A stretch of 60,911 nt of DNA from an uncultured Eubacteriales bacterium (GCA_934476085.1 CAKSNE010000012.1:1-60911); one strand, 5' to 3'. Numbered from the stretch's first letter, positions 26,602-35,266 are shown. The notes: generated by a model not told the origin, from the letters alone. Numbers and translations: made by a program.

Positions 26602-26642
26602 ACGAAAAATTAACTCCTTATCAAGATTTGATAAGGAGTTAA
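26602..26642 (-). terminator. Terminator of the ABC exporter operon
   Basis: A 14-bp stem (26610-26623 with 26629-26642) has loop AGATT. On the minus strand it is followed by ATTTTTCG. It separates the exporter genes from the TetR gene. Confidence 0.85.
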
Positions 26643-26646
26643 AACT

Positions 26647-28473
26647 TTAATCTAAATATTTTTCTGCTTGAGTGTGCCACATTTGTGCGTATTTGCCGTT
26701 TTGTTTTAACAATTCTTCGTGTGAGCCTTGTTCAACAATTTTGCCGTTTTCAAGCATATATATTTTATCTGCAATTCGTGTTGTTGAGAGCCTGTGCGAA
26801 ATAAATATAACTGTGCTGTCTTTTGCGGCAGAAAGCATATATTTATTAAGATTGTACTCGGCAATCGGGTCGAGTGCACTTGAAGGCTCATCAAGAATAA
26901 TAAGCCCGGCTTTTTTAAAGAATGCACGCGAAACAGCTACTTTTTGCGATTCGCCGCCTGAAAGGTTTACGCCGTTATCATCAAATTCCGTTGTTAAAAG
27001 CGTATCAACACCGTCTTTTAAGTCATCAAGTTTGTCTTTAAATCCGCTGTTTTCAAGCGAAGTACATACTTTTTTATCAGAAACATTATCAGAAATATCC
27101 ATAACAACATTTTCTTTAAGTGTTGCGGCATAAATATTAAAATCCTGAAAAATAACGCCGATTGACTTGCGGTATTGCTCTACATCAAAGTCTTTAATAT
27201 CTGTTCCGTCTTGCTTTATAATGCCGTCGGTTGGATCATAAAGACGCATTATAAGTTTAATAAGCGTGGTTTTGCCGGCACCGTTGTAACCGACAAGAGC
27301 AATTTTTTCTTTGGGTTTAATATTTAGCGAAATGCCTTTTATAATCTCGCCGTCTTTATCGTTGTATGCAAATTTTACGTTTTCAAGCGTAATCTCTTTC
27401 GGCTTGTTGTCAACGCTTAAATTCTTTTTAGAAGTAATTTTGCATTTTTCAGCCAAAAATGATTTTATTTTATCAACATAAAGACAACTTTCAGCAGTAT
27501 TTGTTATTGTCGTTGTGAAAATAGTTAAATCCCAAGAAAGTCGCCAACAAGAACTTGTTATAACAATTATCATTGAGTAACTGATTGTGTGCAAAACGGT
27601 TGCCTGGTAAATAAGCAACAAAATCAGCAAAAGGTTTATAATCGGCTCTTGTAGTAAAGTAGACAGAATATTATTTAAAACAAGTTTTTTGTCATATTTA
27701 CGAAGTGTGCCGAGCAGTTCACCGTAAGATTGATCGTAACGCTCAAAAGCATTTGACTTTGAATCGGGATTAAGACGCAATTCTTTTGCGTAATCAAGCA
27801 AGTAAAACAAGCGTTTTGTATAATCGGCTTTTCTGTATTTAGGTTGAGCTTCTTTGTTTTTGCCATACCACAGTTTGCTTCTGGAAAGCTGCACTCCGAT
27901 TTTTATTACTGTAGTAATAAGCACCAAAATTGTAGCAGGCAGGTTTTTAGTAGCAAAAAATGCACCTGTTGTAATAATTCCGCCGAAACAATCGCAAAGG
28001 TTCATCAACATATTAAATGTGCCTTCAATCATAAAGTCACATTTTTCAACAGTAAGAACAAAATCGTTGTAATACTCGGGATTATCAAATTTTTCAAGAT
28101 CGCAACTTCTTGCTTTGTCATAAATGGTATCTTTTAAATTTTCTTTTGCTTTTAACAATACCTTTGGAGAAAACCTTTGCCAAGCAACGCCCGAAAGGGT
28201 TGAAGTTATTACCAAAAGTCCGAAAACAATAGCAATAGCGGTAATGGTTTTTTCAAAACCGCGATGATACTCAACAGATTCAAGCACATAATTTATAAGC
28301 CAAGTCCATTCAATAAAAACAAAAACCGCTACTCTGAATTTTTCAAGCATACAAAGCACCATACCAAGCGGTGAAGCTTTGAATAACACTTTAATTAGGT
28401 ATAAATTGTTTTTATAAAGCGTTTTTGCACTAACCTTAGGCTTTTGAATTGTTTTGTTATTTTGTTTGCTCAT
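26647..28473 (-). CDS. ABC exporter, fused membrane and ATPase domains (second subunit)
   Basis: The 608-aa half-transporter has an N-terminal six-helix domain (about 30-330) and a C-terminal ATPase. Walker A is GYNGAGKTT (about 394-402), the signature is LSGGESQK, Walker B is LIILDEPSSALDP, and the H-loop is ISHRLSTTR. It overlaps the first subunit by 4 nt, so the two are translationally coupled and probably form a heterodimer. Both ATPase sites keep the catalytic glutamate and signature. The substrate is unknown; peptide, lipid or drug export are all possible. No precursor peptide gene is evident nearby. Confidence 0.92.
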   Translation of the reverse strand: MSKQNNKTIQKPKVSAKTLYKNNLYLIKVLFKASPLGMVLCMLEKFRVAVFVFIEWTWLINYVLESVEYHRGFEKTITAIAIVFGLLVITSTLSGVAWQRFSPKVLLKAKENLKDTIYDKARSCDLEKFDNPEYYNDFVLTVEKCDFMIEGTFNMLMNLCDCFGGIITTGAFFATKNLPATILVLITTVIKIGVQLSRSKLWYGKNKEAQPKYRKADYTKRLFYLLDYAKELRLNPDSKSNAFERYDQSYGELLGTLRKYDKKLVLNNILSTLLQEPIINLLLILLLIYQATVLHTISYSMIIVITSSCWRLSWDLTIFTTTITNTAESCLYVDKIKSFLAEKCKITSKKNLSVDNKPKEITLENVKFAYNDKDGEIIKGISLNIKPKEKIALVGYNGAGKTTLIKLIMRLYDPTDGIIKQDGTDIKDFDVEQYRKSIGVIFQDFNIYAATLKENVVMDISDNVSDKKVCTSLENSGFKDKLDDLKDGVDTLLTTEFDDNGVNLSGGESQKVAVSRAFFKKAGLIILDEPSSALDPIAEYNLNKYMLSAAKDSTVIFISHRLSTTRIADKIYMLENGKIVEQGSHEELLKQNGKYAQMWHTQAEKYLD

Positions 28474-30296
28474 TGTGTTACCTCCTTTGCGAGATAACTG
28501 TCGGCCTGATGAGAATACATTGTCGCATAGTCGCTGTTATTCGCCATCAACTGCTTATGAGAACCCATTTCGGTTAATTCACCGTTTTTAAACATAAGAA
28601 CACAGTCAGCCTGTTTTACAGATGAAAGACGGTGCGAAATAAACACAGTTGTTTTGCCTAATGACTCTTTCATAATAGTGTCAAACAAATGATACTCGGC
28701 AATCGGGTCGAGTGCGCTTGTAGGCTCATCAAAAATCATAGCAGGGCGATTTTGAACAATCGCTCGTGCACAGGCGAGTTTTTGGTATTGTCCTCCGGAA
28801 AGAACCGCACCGGTTTCGTCAAATTCTTTTGTTAAAACAGTGTTTATGCCGTTTTCAAGTGAAGCAACTTTATCGTATAAATCAACTTTTTTAAGTGCAT
28901 CTACTGCCGCTTTTTCAGGTTCTTTAACGTCAGCACCCATTGTTATGTTGTTTATAATGCTGTCGGCAATAACTTTGTAATCTTGAAAAGCCGCTGAAAA
29001 AAGTTTGCGATATTGCGATAAATTATACTCTTTAATATTTATTCCGTTCAGCAAAATTTCGCCTTCGTCAACATCGTAAAGTCGCAGTATCAGTTTTACA
29101 ACAGTTGTTTTGCCTGCACCGTTTTGTCCGACAAAAGCATAAATCTTTTTGCCTTCCAGTTTAAAAGAAATGTTTTTTAAATTCGGCTTGTCTTTTTTAT
29201 AACTAAAATAAACATTTTTAAATTCAATTGATTCTATTTCGTTCGGTGCGTCTATTCCGTCAGAATCTTCAGGAATAGCAGGTTTGTGGGCAATAAAATC
29301 TTGTGCGTTTTGAACATAAAAGCATTCGTTTTGATTGTTTGTAATTGAATTGCAAAGATTAATAATTCCCCATGCCGCCGAACTCATAACGCCGACCATT
29401 ACAGTAAGTCCCGCAAGCGAAACCGAGCCGACAACTATTGCTTTATAGGTGGTATAAGCAAGAACGCCCTCAAAAATCAACGAGAACATAAAAACGCCTT
29501 TTATCCAATCAAGAAAACCGCGTTTAAACGAGTATTTATCAATAATTTCAATACTACTGTCAATTGCTTGTTTATGCTCGTTTTGAATTACATCATAAAC
29601 ATTTGTAAGACGCATTTCCTTTGAATAGTTTTGTAAATGAAGCGTTCTCATAACGTATTGAATAACCCTGTTAAACTTGGTTGATTCTTTGTAAACCTTT
29701 TGATTTAGGCGATTGAGTCTTGTTGCAAAAATAAAGTTGCCTATAAGCGGGAATAATAAAAATACCGCCGAAAATTTATCAATATTAAACATAGCGATAA
29801 GTAAAAATACAACTCGATATGCCTGACCGAATATTCCGCAAGTATTACAGAAAACCTGCATTATTCTGTTAGAAGTGTTGTCAAGTGCCATTGTATATTT
29901 ATTGTAAAATTCGGGGTTTTCATAGCATTGTAAATCAGCGTTACCTGCTACTTTAAACAATTTTTTGTTGTAGTAATTGTTAAATCTGGTCCAAACCATA
30001 TCCTGCGAATAGCAATAAAAAATAGATTGTGCTATGGAACAAATTATCGTTATCGCAAAAAATCCGATAACATAGGCACAAATTTTTGAAAATGGCTCAT
30101 TTGCCGCAATAGAATTTACAATTGTCTGATAATAATATGAACTTTCGTAAGCATAAACCGATTGTGCAAGAATTTCAATTATTATATATGTAAAAAAGTA
30201 CGGCTTATGAAAATTAAAAACATTTTTTACACAGTAAAGGCTGTTTCTAAATACCTGCGAAGCGGTTAGTGAATCCTCGTCTTTCTTCTTAAACAT
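28470..30296 (-). CDS. ABC exporter, fused membrane and ATPase domains (first subunit)
   Basis: This is also 608 aa. It has an N-terminal transmembrane domain and an ATPase with Walker A GQNGAGKTT (about 390), signature LSGGQYQK, Walker B AMIFDEPTSALDP and H-loop ISHRLSSVK. The shared architecture with the downstream gene suggests an old tandem duplication. GGAGAGG precedes the start codon. A strong minus-strand promoter lies about 140 nt upstream, inside inverted repeats facing an XRE regulator gene, so expression is probably controlled by that regulator. Confidence 0.92.
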   Translation of the reverse strand: MFKKKDEDSLTASQVFRNSLYCVKNVFNFHKPYFFTYIIIEILAQSVYAYESSYYYQTIVNSIAANEPFSKICAYVIGFFAITIICSIAQSIFYCYSQDMVWTRFNNYYNKKLFKVAGNADLQCYENPEFYNKYTMALDNTSNRIMQVFCNTCGIFGQAYRVVFLLIAMFNIDKFSAVFLLFPLIGNFIFATRLNRLNQKVYKESTKFNRVIQYVMRTLHLQNYSKEMRLTNVYDVIQNEHKQAIDSSIEIIDKYSFKRGFLDWIKGVFMFSLIFEGVLAYTTYKAIVVGSVSLAGLTVMVGVMSSAAWGIINLCNSITNNQNECFYVQNAQDFIAHKPAIPEDSDGIDAPNEIESIEFKNVYFSYKKDKPNLKNISFKLEGKKIYAFVGQNGAGKTTVVKLILRLYDVDEGEILLNGINIKEYNLSQYRKLFSAAFQDYKVIADSIINNITMGADVKEPEKAAVDALKKVDLYDKVASLENGINTVLTKEFDETGAVLSGGQYQKLACARAIVQNRPAMIFDEPTSALDPIAEYHLFDTIMKESLGKTTVFISHRLSSVKQADCVLMFKNGELTEMGSHKQLMANNSDYATMYSHQADSYLAKEVTQ

Positions 30297-30441
30297 TTTC
30301 CTCTCCTTTTTTGTATATACCCCAAAAATCTTAACACGGTTAATTTAAAGCGTATATTGATTTTGCTTGTGTAATAATTTTTTCTAATACTGAAAAATAA
30401 ATAATTCAACAAAACACACCAAATTTATGTCGAATACATTT

Positions 30442-30470
30442 ATTATACAGTTTATTACCATAAATTTCAA
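30442..30470 (-). promoter_or_regulatory. Promoter of the ABC exporter operon
   Basis: On the minus strand TTGAAA (complement of 30465-30470) and TATAAT (complement of 30442-30447) are 17 nt apart. The resulting leader to the start codon at 30296 is about 135-140 nt. Confidence 0.82.
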
Positions 30471-30483
30471 TCATTTACGGTAA
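30455..30483. promoter_or_regulatory. Inverted repeat over the exporter -35 region
   Basis: TTACCATAAAT (30455-30465) and ATTTACGGTAA (30473-30483) form an inverted repeat with one mismatch and a 7-nt spacer. It covers the -35 hexamer and part of the spacer of the exporter promoter. Its CCATAAAT core recurs in the larger repeat at 30507-30550. Confidence 0.65.
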
Positions 30484-30506
30484 AAGAAGTATATTACAAC
30501 AACATT

Positions 30507-30550
30507 ATGCCATAAATTCTGCCAAAAGTCAATGGCAGAATTTATGGCAT
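30507..30550. promoter_or_regulatory. Perfect 18-bp inverted repeat upstream of the XRE gene
   Basis: ATGCCATAAATTCTGCCA (30507-30524) is repeated inverted and without mismatch at 30533-30550, with an 8-nt spacer. It lies 24-67 nt upstream of the XRE start and shares CCATAAATT with the repeat at 30455. No T-run follows. A regulator-binding site is the simplest reading; an RNA hairpin is also possible. A TATAAT at 30552-30557 adjoins its right end. Confidence 0.65.
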
Positions 30551-30573
30551 ATATAATCAAATTGGTGATTGTT

Positions 30574-30789
30574 ATGATTTATAAAAGAATTAGAGATTTA
30601 AGAGAAGATAAGGATTGGAGTCAACAAAAAGTTGCAGATATGCTTTTTATTAATAGAAGAACATATTCGGCTTATGAAAACGGTGTTAATTCTATGACTC
30701 CGGAAACTCTTATTAAATTATCTAAAATATATAATGTAAGTATTGATTATTTATTAGAACAAACTGATAATCCTAAAACTAACAAATAG
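30574..30789 (+). CDS. Small XRE-family (Cro/C1-type) regulator
   Basis: The protein is 71 aa and is nearly all one helix-turn-helix domain: IRDLREDKDWSQQKVADML, RRTYSAYENG and IYNVSIDYLLEQTDNP are typical. The open frame continues upstream to 30532, but that part overlaps the inverted repeat. The ATG at 30574 fits the family start (MIYKRIRDLRE), although the ribosome site TTGGTGA is weak. It is divergent from the ABC exporter, and the shared intergenic region carries two inverted repeats, so it likely regulates both itself and the exporter. Confidence 0.87.
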   Translation: MIYKRIRDLREDKDWSQQKVADMLFINRRTYSAYENGVNSMTPETLIKLSKIYNVSIDYLLEQTDNPKTNK

Positions 30790-30790
30790 C

Positions 30791-30822
30791 AAAGAAACCA
30801 CCAAAAAATTGGTGGTTTCTTT
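30791..30822. terminator. Bidirectional terminator between XRE gene and tRNA-Thr
   Basis: AAAGAAACCACCAA (30791-30804) pairs with TTGGTGGTTTCTTT (30809-30822) around AAAA. It serves the XRE gene and the convergent tRNA gene. Confidence 0.88.
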
Positions 30823-30834
30823 ACTGTTTGTTTC

Positions 30835-30910
30835 TGGAGCTGCTAACCGGATTTGAACCGGTGACCTCTTCCTTACCAAGGAAGTGCTCTGCCGACTGAG
30901 CCATAGCAGC
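30835..30910 (-). tRNA. tRNA-Thr, anticodon GGT
   Basis: On the minus strand a 76-nt cloverleaf is present. The acceptor GCTGCTA pairs with TAGCAGC, the anticodon stem CTTCC/GGAAG encloses TTGGTAA (anticodon GGT), the T-arm contains GGTTCAAATCC, and the CCA end is encoded. It reads threonine ACC/ACU codons. A strong promoter lies just upstream. Confidence 0.96.
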
Positions 30911-30955
30911 AAATATTAATTTTTTATAGTTATTTGTTAAAAAAGCAACAATAAT

Positions 30956-30984
30956 ATTATATTGAAAACATTGATAAAAGTCAA
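30956..30984 (-). promoter_or_regulatory. Promoter of tRNA-Thr
   Basis: On the minus strand TTGACT (complement of 30979-30984) and TATAAT (complement of 30956-30961) are 17 nt apart, about 45 nt upstream of the tRNA 5' end. Confidence 0.83.
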
Positions 30985-31049
30985 GTGTTTTTTATAAAAA
31001 AGAAAATTTAGTCATTTTTTATAAAAATTCTTTTTAGCGAAAATTTCAC

Positions 31050-31078
31050 TTTACTTTATGGCAATATTATAGTATTAT
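31050..31078 (+). promoter_or_regulatory. Probable promoter of the pyrH-frr unit
   Basis: TTTACT (31050-31055) and TATTAT (31073-31078) are 17 nt apart, 47 nt before the pyrH start. The match is moderate. rpsB and tsf, which commonly precede pyrH, are absent, so a local promoter is expected. Confidence 0.55.
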
Positions 31079-31125
31079 ATATAAGATGAAATCATATTGA
31101 TTAAATTGTGAAAGGAATACTAAAA

Positions 31126-31830
31126 ATGAAACCTGTTTATAAAAGAATTTTATTAAAACTTTCCGGTGAGGCTCTTGCCGGTGATAAAGGTACCGGTCTT
31201 GATTTTGATAAAGTTCTAGAAATTTGCAGCAGTATAAAAAAATGTGCTGATCTCGGAACTCAAATTGGTATCGTTGTAGGCGGCGGTAACTTTTGGAGAG
31301 GTCGTTCAAGCGGTAAAATGGATAGAACAAGAGCAGACCACATGGGTATGCTTGCAACCGTTATTAATGCTTTGGCTCTCGCTGACGCTTTAGAACAATT
31401 AGGCGTTCCTGTTCGTGTTCAAACTGCTATTGAAATGAATAAAATTGCCGAGCCTTATATTAGAAACCGTGCAATTCGTCATCTTGAAAAGGGTAGAGTT
31501 GTTATTTTTGGTTGCGGTACAGGCAACCCATTCTTCTCAACTGATACAGGTGCTACACTTCGTGCTGTTGAAATTGATGCGGATATTATTTTCAAAGCAA
31601 CTAATGTTGATGGTGTTTACGACAGTGATCCTAAGACAAATCCTGATGCTAAAAAGTATACTACTTTAAGTCAAATGGATGTTCTTGATAAAAACTTAAA
31701 GGTTATGGACAGCACCGCTGCTTCACTTAGTATGGATAATAATATGCCTATTTTGGTATTCTCACTCGAAGAGCCTGATAATATTGTTAAAGCACTTTGC
31801 GGTGAAGATATAGGCACTTTGGTTAAATAA
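31126..31830 (+). CDS. pyrH: UMP kinase
   Basis: PyrH phosphorylates UMP to UDP. It is an amino-acid-kinase fold enzyme with LLKLSGEALAG at the start, VVGGGNFWRG, and the nucleotide-binding stretch FGCGTGNPFFSTDTGA. The ATG at 31126 lies 9 nt after AAAGGA; an in-frame GTG at 31108 precedes that site and is rejected. The length is 234 aa. It leads the pyrH-frr-uppS-cdsA-dxr-rseP-ispG-polC series. Confidence 0.97.
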   Translation: MKPVYKRILLKLSGEALAGDKGTGLDFDKVLEICSSIKKCADLGTQIGIVVGGGNFWRGRSSGKMDRTRADHMGMLATVINALALADALEQLGVPVRVQTAIEMNKIAEPYIRNRAIRHLEKGRVVIFGCGTGNPFFSTDTGATLRAVEIDADIIFKATNVDGVYDSDPKTNPDAKKYTTLSQMDVLDKNLKVMDSTAASLSMDNNMPILVFSLEEPDNIVKALCGEDIGTLVK

Positions 31831-31858
31831 ATTTTTAAAAAAGAAAGGTGAAAAAACT

Positions 31859-32413
31859 ATGAGTGAAATTATTACAAAATGCGAAGAAAAAATGAATAAA
31901 ACTATTGACGCACTTGATAAAGAATATGCTTCAATAAGAGCAGGAAGAGCTAACCCAGCTGTTTTAAATAAAGTTGTAGTTGATTATTACGGAACTCCTA
32001 CTCCTGTTGCTCAAATGGCTGCAGTTTCAGTTCCTGAACCTAGAACATTAATGATTGCTCCTTGGGATGCAAGCACATTAAAAGAAATTGAAAAAGCTAT
32101 TCAAACATCGGATATTGGTATTAACCCAACTAACGACGGTAAAGCTATCAGACTTAATTTCCCACCGCTTACCGAAGAACGCAGAAAAGAGCTTTGTAAA
32201 GATATTAAAAAATATGCTGAAGAAGCAAAGGTTTCTATTCGTTCATCACGCCGTGACGCTATTGAAAAATTAAAAGCACAGAAAAAAGACGGTGAAATTA
32301 CCGAAGATGATGTTAAACATCTCGAGAAAAAAGTTCAGGATCTTACAGATAAATACTGTAAAGAAGCTGACGATCTTTCATCAAACAAAGAAAAAGAGAT
32401 TATGTCTGTTTAA
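31859..32413 (+). CDS. frr: Ribosome recycling factor
   Basis: RRF splits post-termination ribosomes together with EF-G. The protein is 184 aa with the family segments ASIRAGRANPAVLNKVVVDYYGTPTPV, IAPWDASTLKEIEKAI, IRLNFPPLTEERRKEL and VSIRSSRRDAIEKLK. AGAAAGGTG precedes the ATG. It follows pyrH by 28 nt. Confidence 0.98.
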   Translation: MSEIITKCEEKMNKTIDALDKEYASIRAGRANPAVLNKVVVDYYGTPTPVAQMAAVSVPEPRTLMIAPWDASTLKEIEKAIQTSDIGINPTNDGKAIRLNFPPLTEERRKELCKDIKKYAEEAKVSIRSSRRDAIEKLKAQKKDGEITEDDVKHLEKKVQDLTDKYCKEADDLSSNKEKEIMSV

Positions 32414-32425
32414 TTTAAGATAAAG

Positions 32426-32465
32426 TTAAGGCGACAAAATTTTTGTCGCCTTAAAGTTCTTTTTT
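32426..32465 (+). terminator. Terminator between frr and uppS
   Basis: TTAAGGCGACA (32426-32436) pairs with TGTCGCCTTAA (32444-32454) and is followed shortly by TTCTTTTTT. The uppS ribosome site lies immediately after, so partial read-through into the lipid genes is likely. Confidence 0.75.
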
Positions 32466-32481
32466 GAAAGGTTTATATTTT

Positions 32482-33207
32482 ATGTTTAAAAAGAAACATA
32501 CGGTTGATTTTAATAATTTACCAAAGCATATCGGCATAATAATGGATGGCAACGGCAGATGGGCAAAAAAGCGAAAATTGCCTAGAAAAGCGGGCCATTC
32601 TGTCGGTGCAAAAACATTTAAGTCTATTGCCAGATACTGCAATAAAATAGGTATTGAATATTTAACCGTTTATGCGTTTTCAACAGAAAATTGGAAAAGA
32701 CCGAAAGATGAAGTTGATGCAATAATGAAACTTCTTAAAGATTACTTGGTTGATGCGAAAAACTTTAAAGATGAAAATATTAAGGTTAAATTTATCGGTG
32801 ATTTAGCTCCGCTTAGTGATGAACTTAAAAAACTTATTGTTGACGCAGAAGAAGGTTCGGCTGATGCAACCGGTCTTAATTTAAATATTGCACTTAATTA
32901 CGGCGGACGAGATGAAATTGTTCACGCAGTTAAATGTGTTGTAGAAGATGTTGAAAACGGTAAATTGAAAAAAGAAGATATTTGTGAAAGTTCAATTTCG
33001 GATAGAATTTATACTGCAAATCAGCCTGATCCCGATATTATTATCAGACCCAGCGGGGAATATAGATTATCAAACTTTATGATTTGGCAGGCAGCTTACA
33101 GCGAATTTTGGTATTCGGATGTTTTGTGGCCTGATTTTAGTTCAAAAGATTTAGATAAAGCAATTTGTGATTTTCAGAATAGAAACAGACGCTTTGGTGG
33201 CGTTTAA
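32482..33207 (+). CDS. uppS: Undecaprenyl diphosphate synthase (cis-prenyltransferase)
   Basis: UppS makes the C55 carrier for cell wall precursors from isopentenyl units. The catalytic aspartate is Asp22 in IGIIMDGNGRWAKKR, and later motifs are YLTVYAFSTENWKRP, LNIALNYGGRDEIV and DIIIRPSGEYRLSNFMIWQ. GAAAGG lies 10 nt before the ATG at 32482 (241 aa). A variant of the usual SGExRLSNFLLWQ motif is seen, but the key residues remain. Confidence 0.97.
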   Translation: MFKKKHTVDFNNLPKHIGIIMDGNGRWAKKRKLPRKAGHSVGAKTFKSIARYCNKIGIEYLTVYAFSTENWKRPKDEVDAIMKLLKDYLVDAKNFKDENIKVKFIGDLAPLSDELKKLIVDAEEGSADATGLNLNIALNYGGRDEIVHAVKCVVEDVENGKLKKEDICESSISDRIYTANQPDPDIIIRPSGEYRLSNFMIWQAAYSEFWYSDVLWPDFSSKDLDKAICDFQNRNRRFGGV

Positions 33208-33243
33208 AAATAGGAGTAAAACTTTTTTGAAAGGATTTTTAAA

Positions 33244-34098
33244 ATGAAAAAAAGAATCATTTCCGGTGTTATCGGAGCTATTTTTATTATAGTTGCATTA
33301 GTTTTGCGAGAAACAGTTGTATTTAATATTGTTCTTGGTTTAGCATTAGTTATTGCTATGCTTGAAGCGCAGGTTACAACAAAATTAGTTTCAAATACAA
33401 GCATTGTTATATTAAGTTGCATTTATGCTTTTGCAAGTGCATTTTTTCCGTTGTTTGGCTTTGTTCCGACAGGCGTTGTAGTTACAGCACTTTATGTTTT
33501 AGCAGTTATTTTGATAGTTTTATCAAATACAAAAGCCGCTAATATATATAAAGTTTTTTATAGTGTAGGAATTACACTTTTAGTTTCTTGTGGACTTGTA
33601 AGCTTGCTTTATATCAGCAATCTTTATAATACAAAAGATTATATGTATGTATCATCTGATTGTTTATTCTTCTTAATTTTAACTTTTGGCGGTGCTTGGT
33701 TTGCCGATACAGGTGCATATTTTGTTGGCAGTAAATTCGGTAAAACTAAAATCGCTCCTACAATAAGCCCTAAAAAGTCTTTAGAAGGCGTTGTTGGCGG
33801 TGTTGTTACTACTGTTTTACTTATGCTTATAATCGGTCTTATTTGGAATGGTGCTGTTCTTGATAAAAATAGCTATATTCAATTTGGTTGGTTAGTTTTA
33901 GTTTCTATTATTTGCCCGTTAGTCGGACTTGTAGGCGATTTATTCTTCTCATACATTAAAAGATCTTGTAATTTAAAAGACTATGGTAAAATTATGCCCG
34001 GTCACGGCGGTGTTTTAGACAGAGTTGACTCATTGATTTTTGTCGCTCCGTTTATTGCAATGTTTTTGATGTATGTTCCTATTATTGTTCATAAATAA
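33244..34098 (+). CDS. cdsA: Phosphatidate cytidylyltransferase
   Basis: CdsA forms CDP-diacylglycerol for phospholipid synthesis. It is a polytopic membrane protein of 284 aa with about eight helices. The C-terminal family signature is present: GLVGDLFFSYIKRSCNLKD followed by MPGHGGVLDRVDSL. GAAAGGA precedes the ATG. It lies in the conserved uppS-cdsA-dxr-rseP order. Confidence 0.95.
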   Translation: MKKRIISGVIGAIFIIVALVLRETVVFNIVLGLALVIAMLEAQVTTKLVSNTSIVILSCIYAFASAFFPLFGFVPTGVVVTALYVLAVILIVLSNTKAANIYKVFYSVGITLLVSCGLVSLLYISNLYNTKDYMYVSSDCLFFLILTFGGAWFADTGAYFVGSKFGKTKIAPTISPKKSLEGVVGGVVTTVLLMLIIGLIWNGAVLDKNSYIQFGWLVLVSIICPLVGLVGDLFFSYIKRSCNLKDYGKIMPGHGGVLDRVDSLIFVAPFIAMFLMYVPIIVHK

Positions 34099-34110
34099 TT
34101 TGGTGATATA

Positions 34111-35253
34111 ATGAATTTATCTATTTTAGGCTCAACCGGTTCAATCGGTACTCAAACACTTGATGTTGCAAGAAAACAAGGATATGAAGTATCTGTTTTG
34201 TGTGCAAATAAAAGCGTATCAAAAATAGAAAATCAAATAAGAGAGTTTTCTCCCGATATTGCGGTAATGGCTGATGAAAAAGCCGCAAAAGAACTTATAA
34301 TAAAAGTAGCTGATACTTCTACAAAAGTGCTTTCGGGTGATGATGGTGTAGAAACAGCGGCAACTTATGAAAAGTCGGATGTTGTTTTAAATTCGTTTGT
34401 CGGTATGTCGGGACTTGTTCCGACAGTCGCTGCAATTAATGCAAATAAAACGATTGCTCTAGCTAATAAAGAAACATTAGTTGCCGGTGGCGACTATGTA
34501 ATGAATTTAGCTAAGGAAAAAGGCGTTGCTATTTTGCCTGTTGACTCTGAACATTCGGCTATTTTCCAATGCTTGCAGGGAAAAGCACCTAACAATGCGT
34601 TAAAACGAATTATCTTGACTGCATCAGGCGGACCTTTTTTCGGATTTGACAGAGAAAAACTTAAAAATGTTAAAGCAAGCGATGCGTTGAAACATCCTAA
34701 TTGGGATATGGGACAAAAAATAACCATTGACTGTGCTACAATGATGAACAAAGGTTTTGAACTTATTGAAGCGGTGCATTTGTTTGGGGTAAAACCTGAA
34801 AATGTGGATGTTTTGGTTCATCGTGAAAGTATTGTTCACTCAATGGTTGAGTATGATGATAACTCGGTTATTGCTCAACTGGGCGTACCTGATATGAGAA
34901 TTCCTATTCAGTATGCGCTCACTTATCCAAACCGTTATGAATCTCCTGTAAAGCAGCTTGATTTGGCAAAAATTTGTACGCTTTCATTTTATGAACCCGA
35001 TGTAAAAGCATTTGCTTGTTTGGATATTTGTAAAAAAGCGATTGCAAAGGGCGGGCTTGTTCCAACAGCAGTTAATGCAGCTAACGAGGTTGCGGTAGCG
35101 TTGTTTTTACAAGATAAAATAGGATTTTTGGATATTGAAAATATAGCCAGAGAAGCTTATGAAAATCAAAAGGTGATTGAATATAATTCAGTTGAAGAAG
35201 TAATTGAGGCTGATAAAGCCGCTAGGGAATCAGTAAAACTAAAATACAATTGA
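34111..35253 (+). CDS. dxr: 1-deoxy-D-xylulose 5-phosphate reductoisomerase
   Basis: DXR makes 2-C-methylerythritol 4-phosphate in the MEP isoprenoid pathway and is the fosmidomycin target. The NADPH loop is LGSTGSIGTQTLDV, the metal-binding motif is VDSEHSAIFQCL, and LTASGGPFFG, HPNWDMGQKITIDCATMMNKG and PTAVNAANEVAVALFL follow. The 380-aa length is typical. It supplies isoprenoid to uppS together with ispG downstream. Confidence 0.97.
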   Translation: MNLSILGSTGSIGTQTLDVARKQGYEVSVLCANKSVSKIENQIREFSPDIAVMADEKAAKELIIKVADTSTKVLSGDDGVETAATYEKSDVVLNSFVGMSGLVPTVAAINANKTIALANKETLVAGGDYVMNLAKEKGVAILPVDSEHSAIFQCLQGKAPNNALKRIILTASGGPFFGFDREKLKNVKASDALKHPNWDMGQKITIDCATMMNKGFELIEAVHLFGVKPENVDVLVHRESIVHSMVEYDDNSVIAQLGVPDMRIPIQYALTYPNRYESPVKQLDLAKICTLSFYEPDVKAFACLDICKKAIAKGGLVPTAVNAANEVAVALFLQDKIGFLDIENIAREAYENQKVIEYNSVEEVIEADKAARESVKLKYN

Positions 35254-35266
35254 GGCGATTGAGATT
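35252..35266 (+). promoter_or_regulatory. Ribosome site and AUU initiation codon of rseP
   Basis: GAGG (35252-35255) overlaps the dxr stop codon and sits 8 nt before ATT at 35264. No ATG, GTG, TTG or CTG exists in this frame between the upstream stop (35240) and GTG 35303, which has no purine-rich site before it. The intervening codons encode the expected family N-terminus. Confidence 0.55.

Noticed and set aside
26647..30296. Bacteriocin or lantibiotic export locus.
   Set aside because: The exporters lack an N-terminal C39 peptidase domain, and no short precursor peptide or modification enzyme is nearby.
30297..30441. Riboswitch in the exporter leader of about 140 nt.
   Set aside because: No conserved aptamer core or terminator hairpin was recognisable by eye.
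30532..30573. Upstream start for the XRE regulator.
   Set aside because: The added 14 residues are hydrophobic and foreign to the family, and the codons form the right arm of an 18-bp inverted repeat.
31067..31357. Minus-strand open frame of 96 codons overlapping the pyrH promoter and 5' end.
   Set aside because: It is antisense to a conserved gene, with low-complexity composition and no domain.
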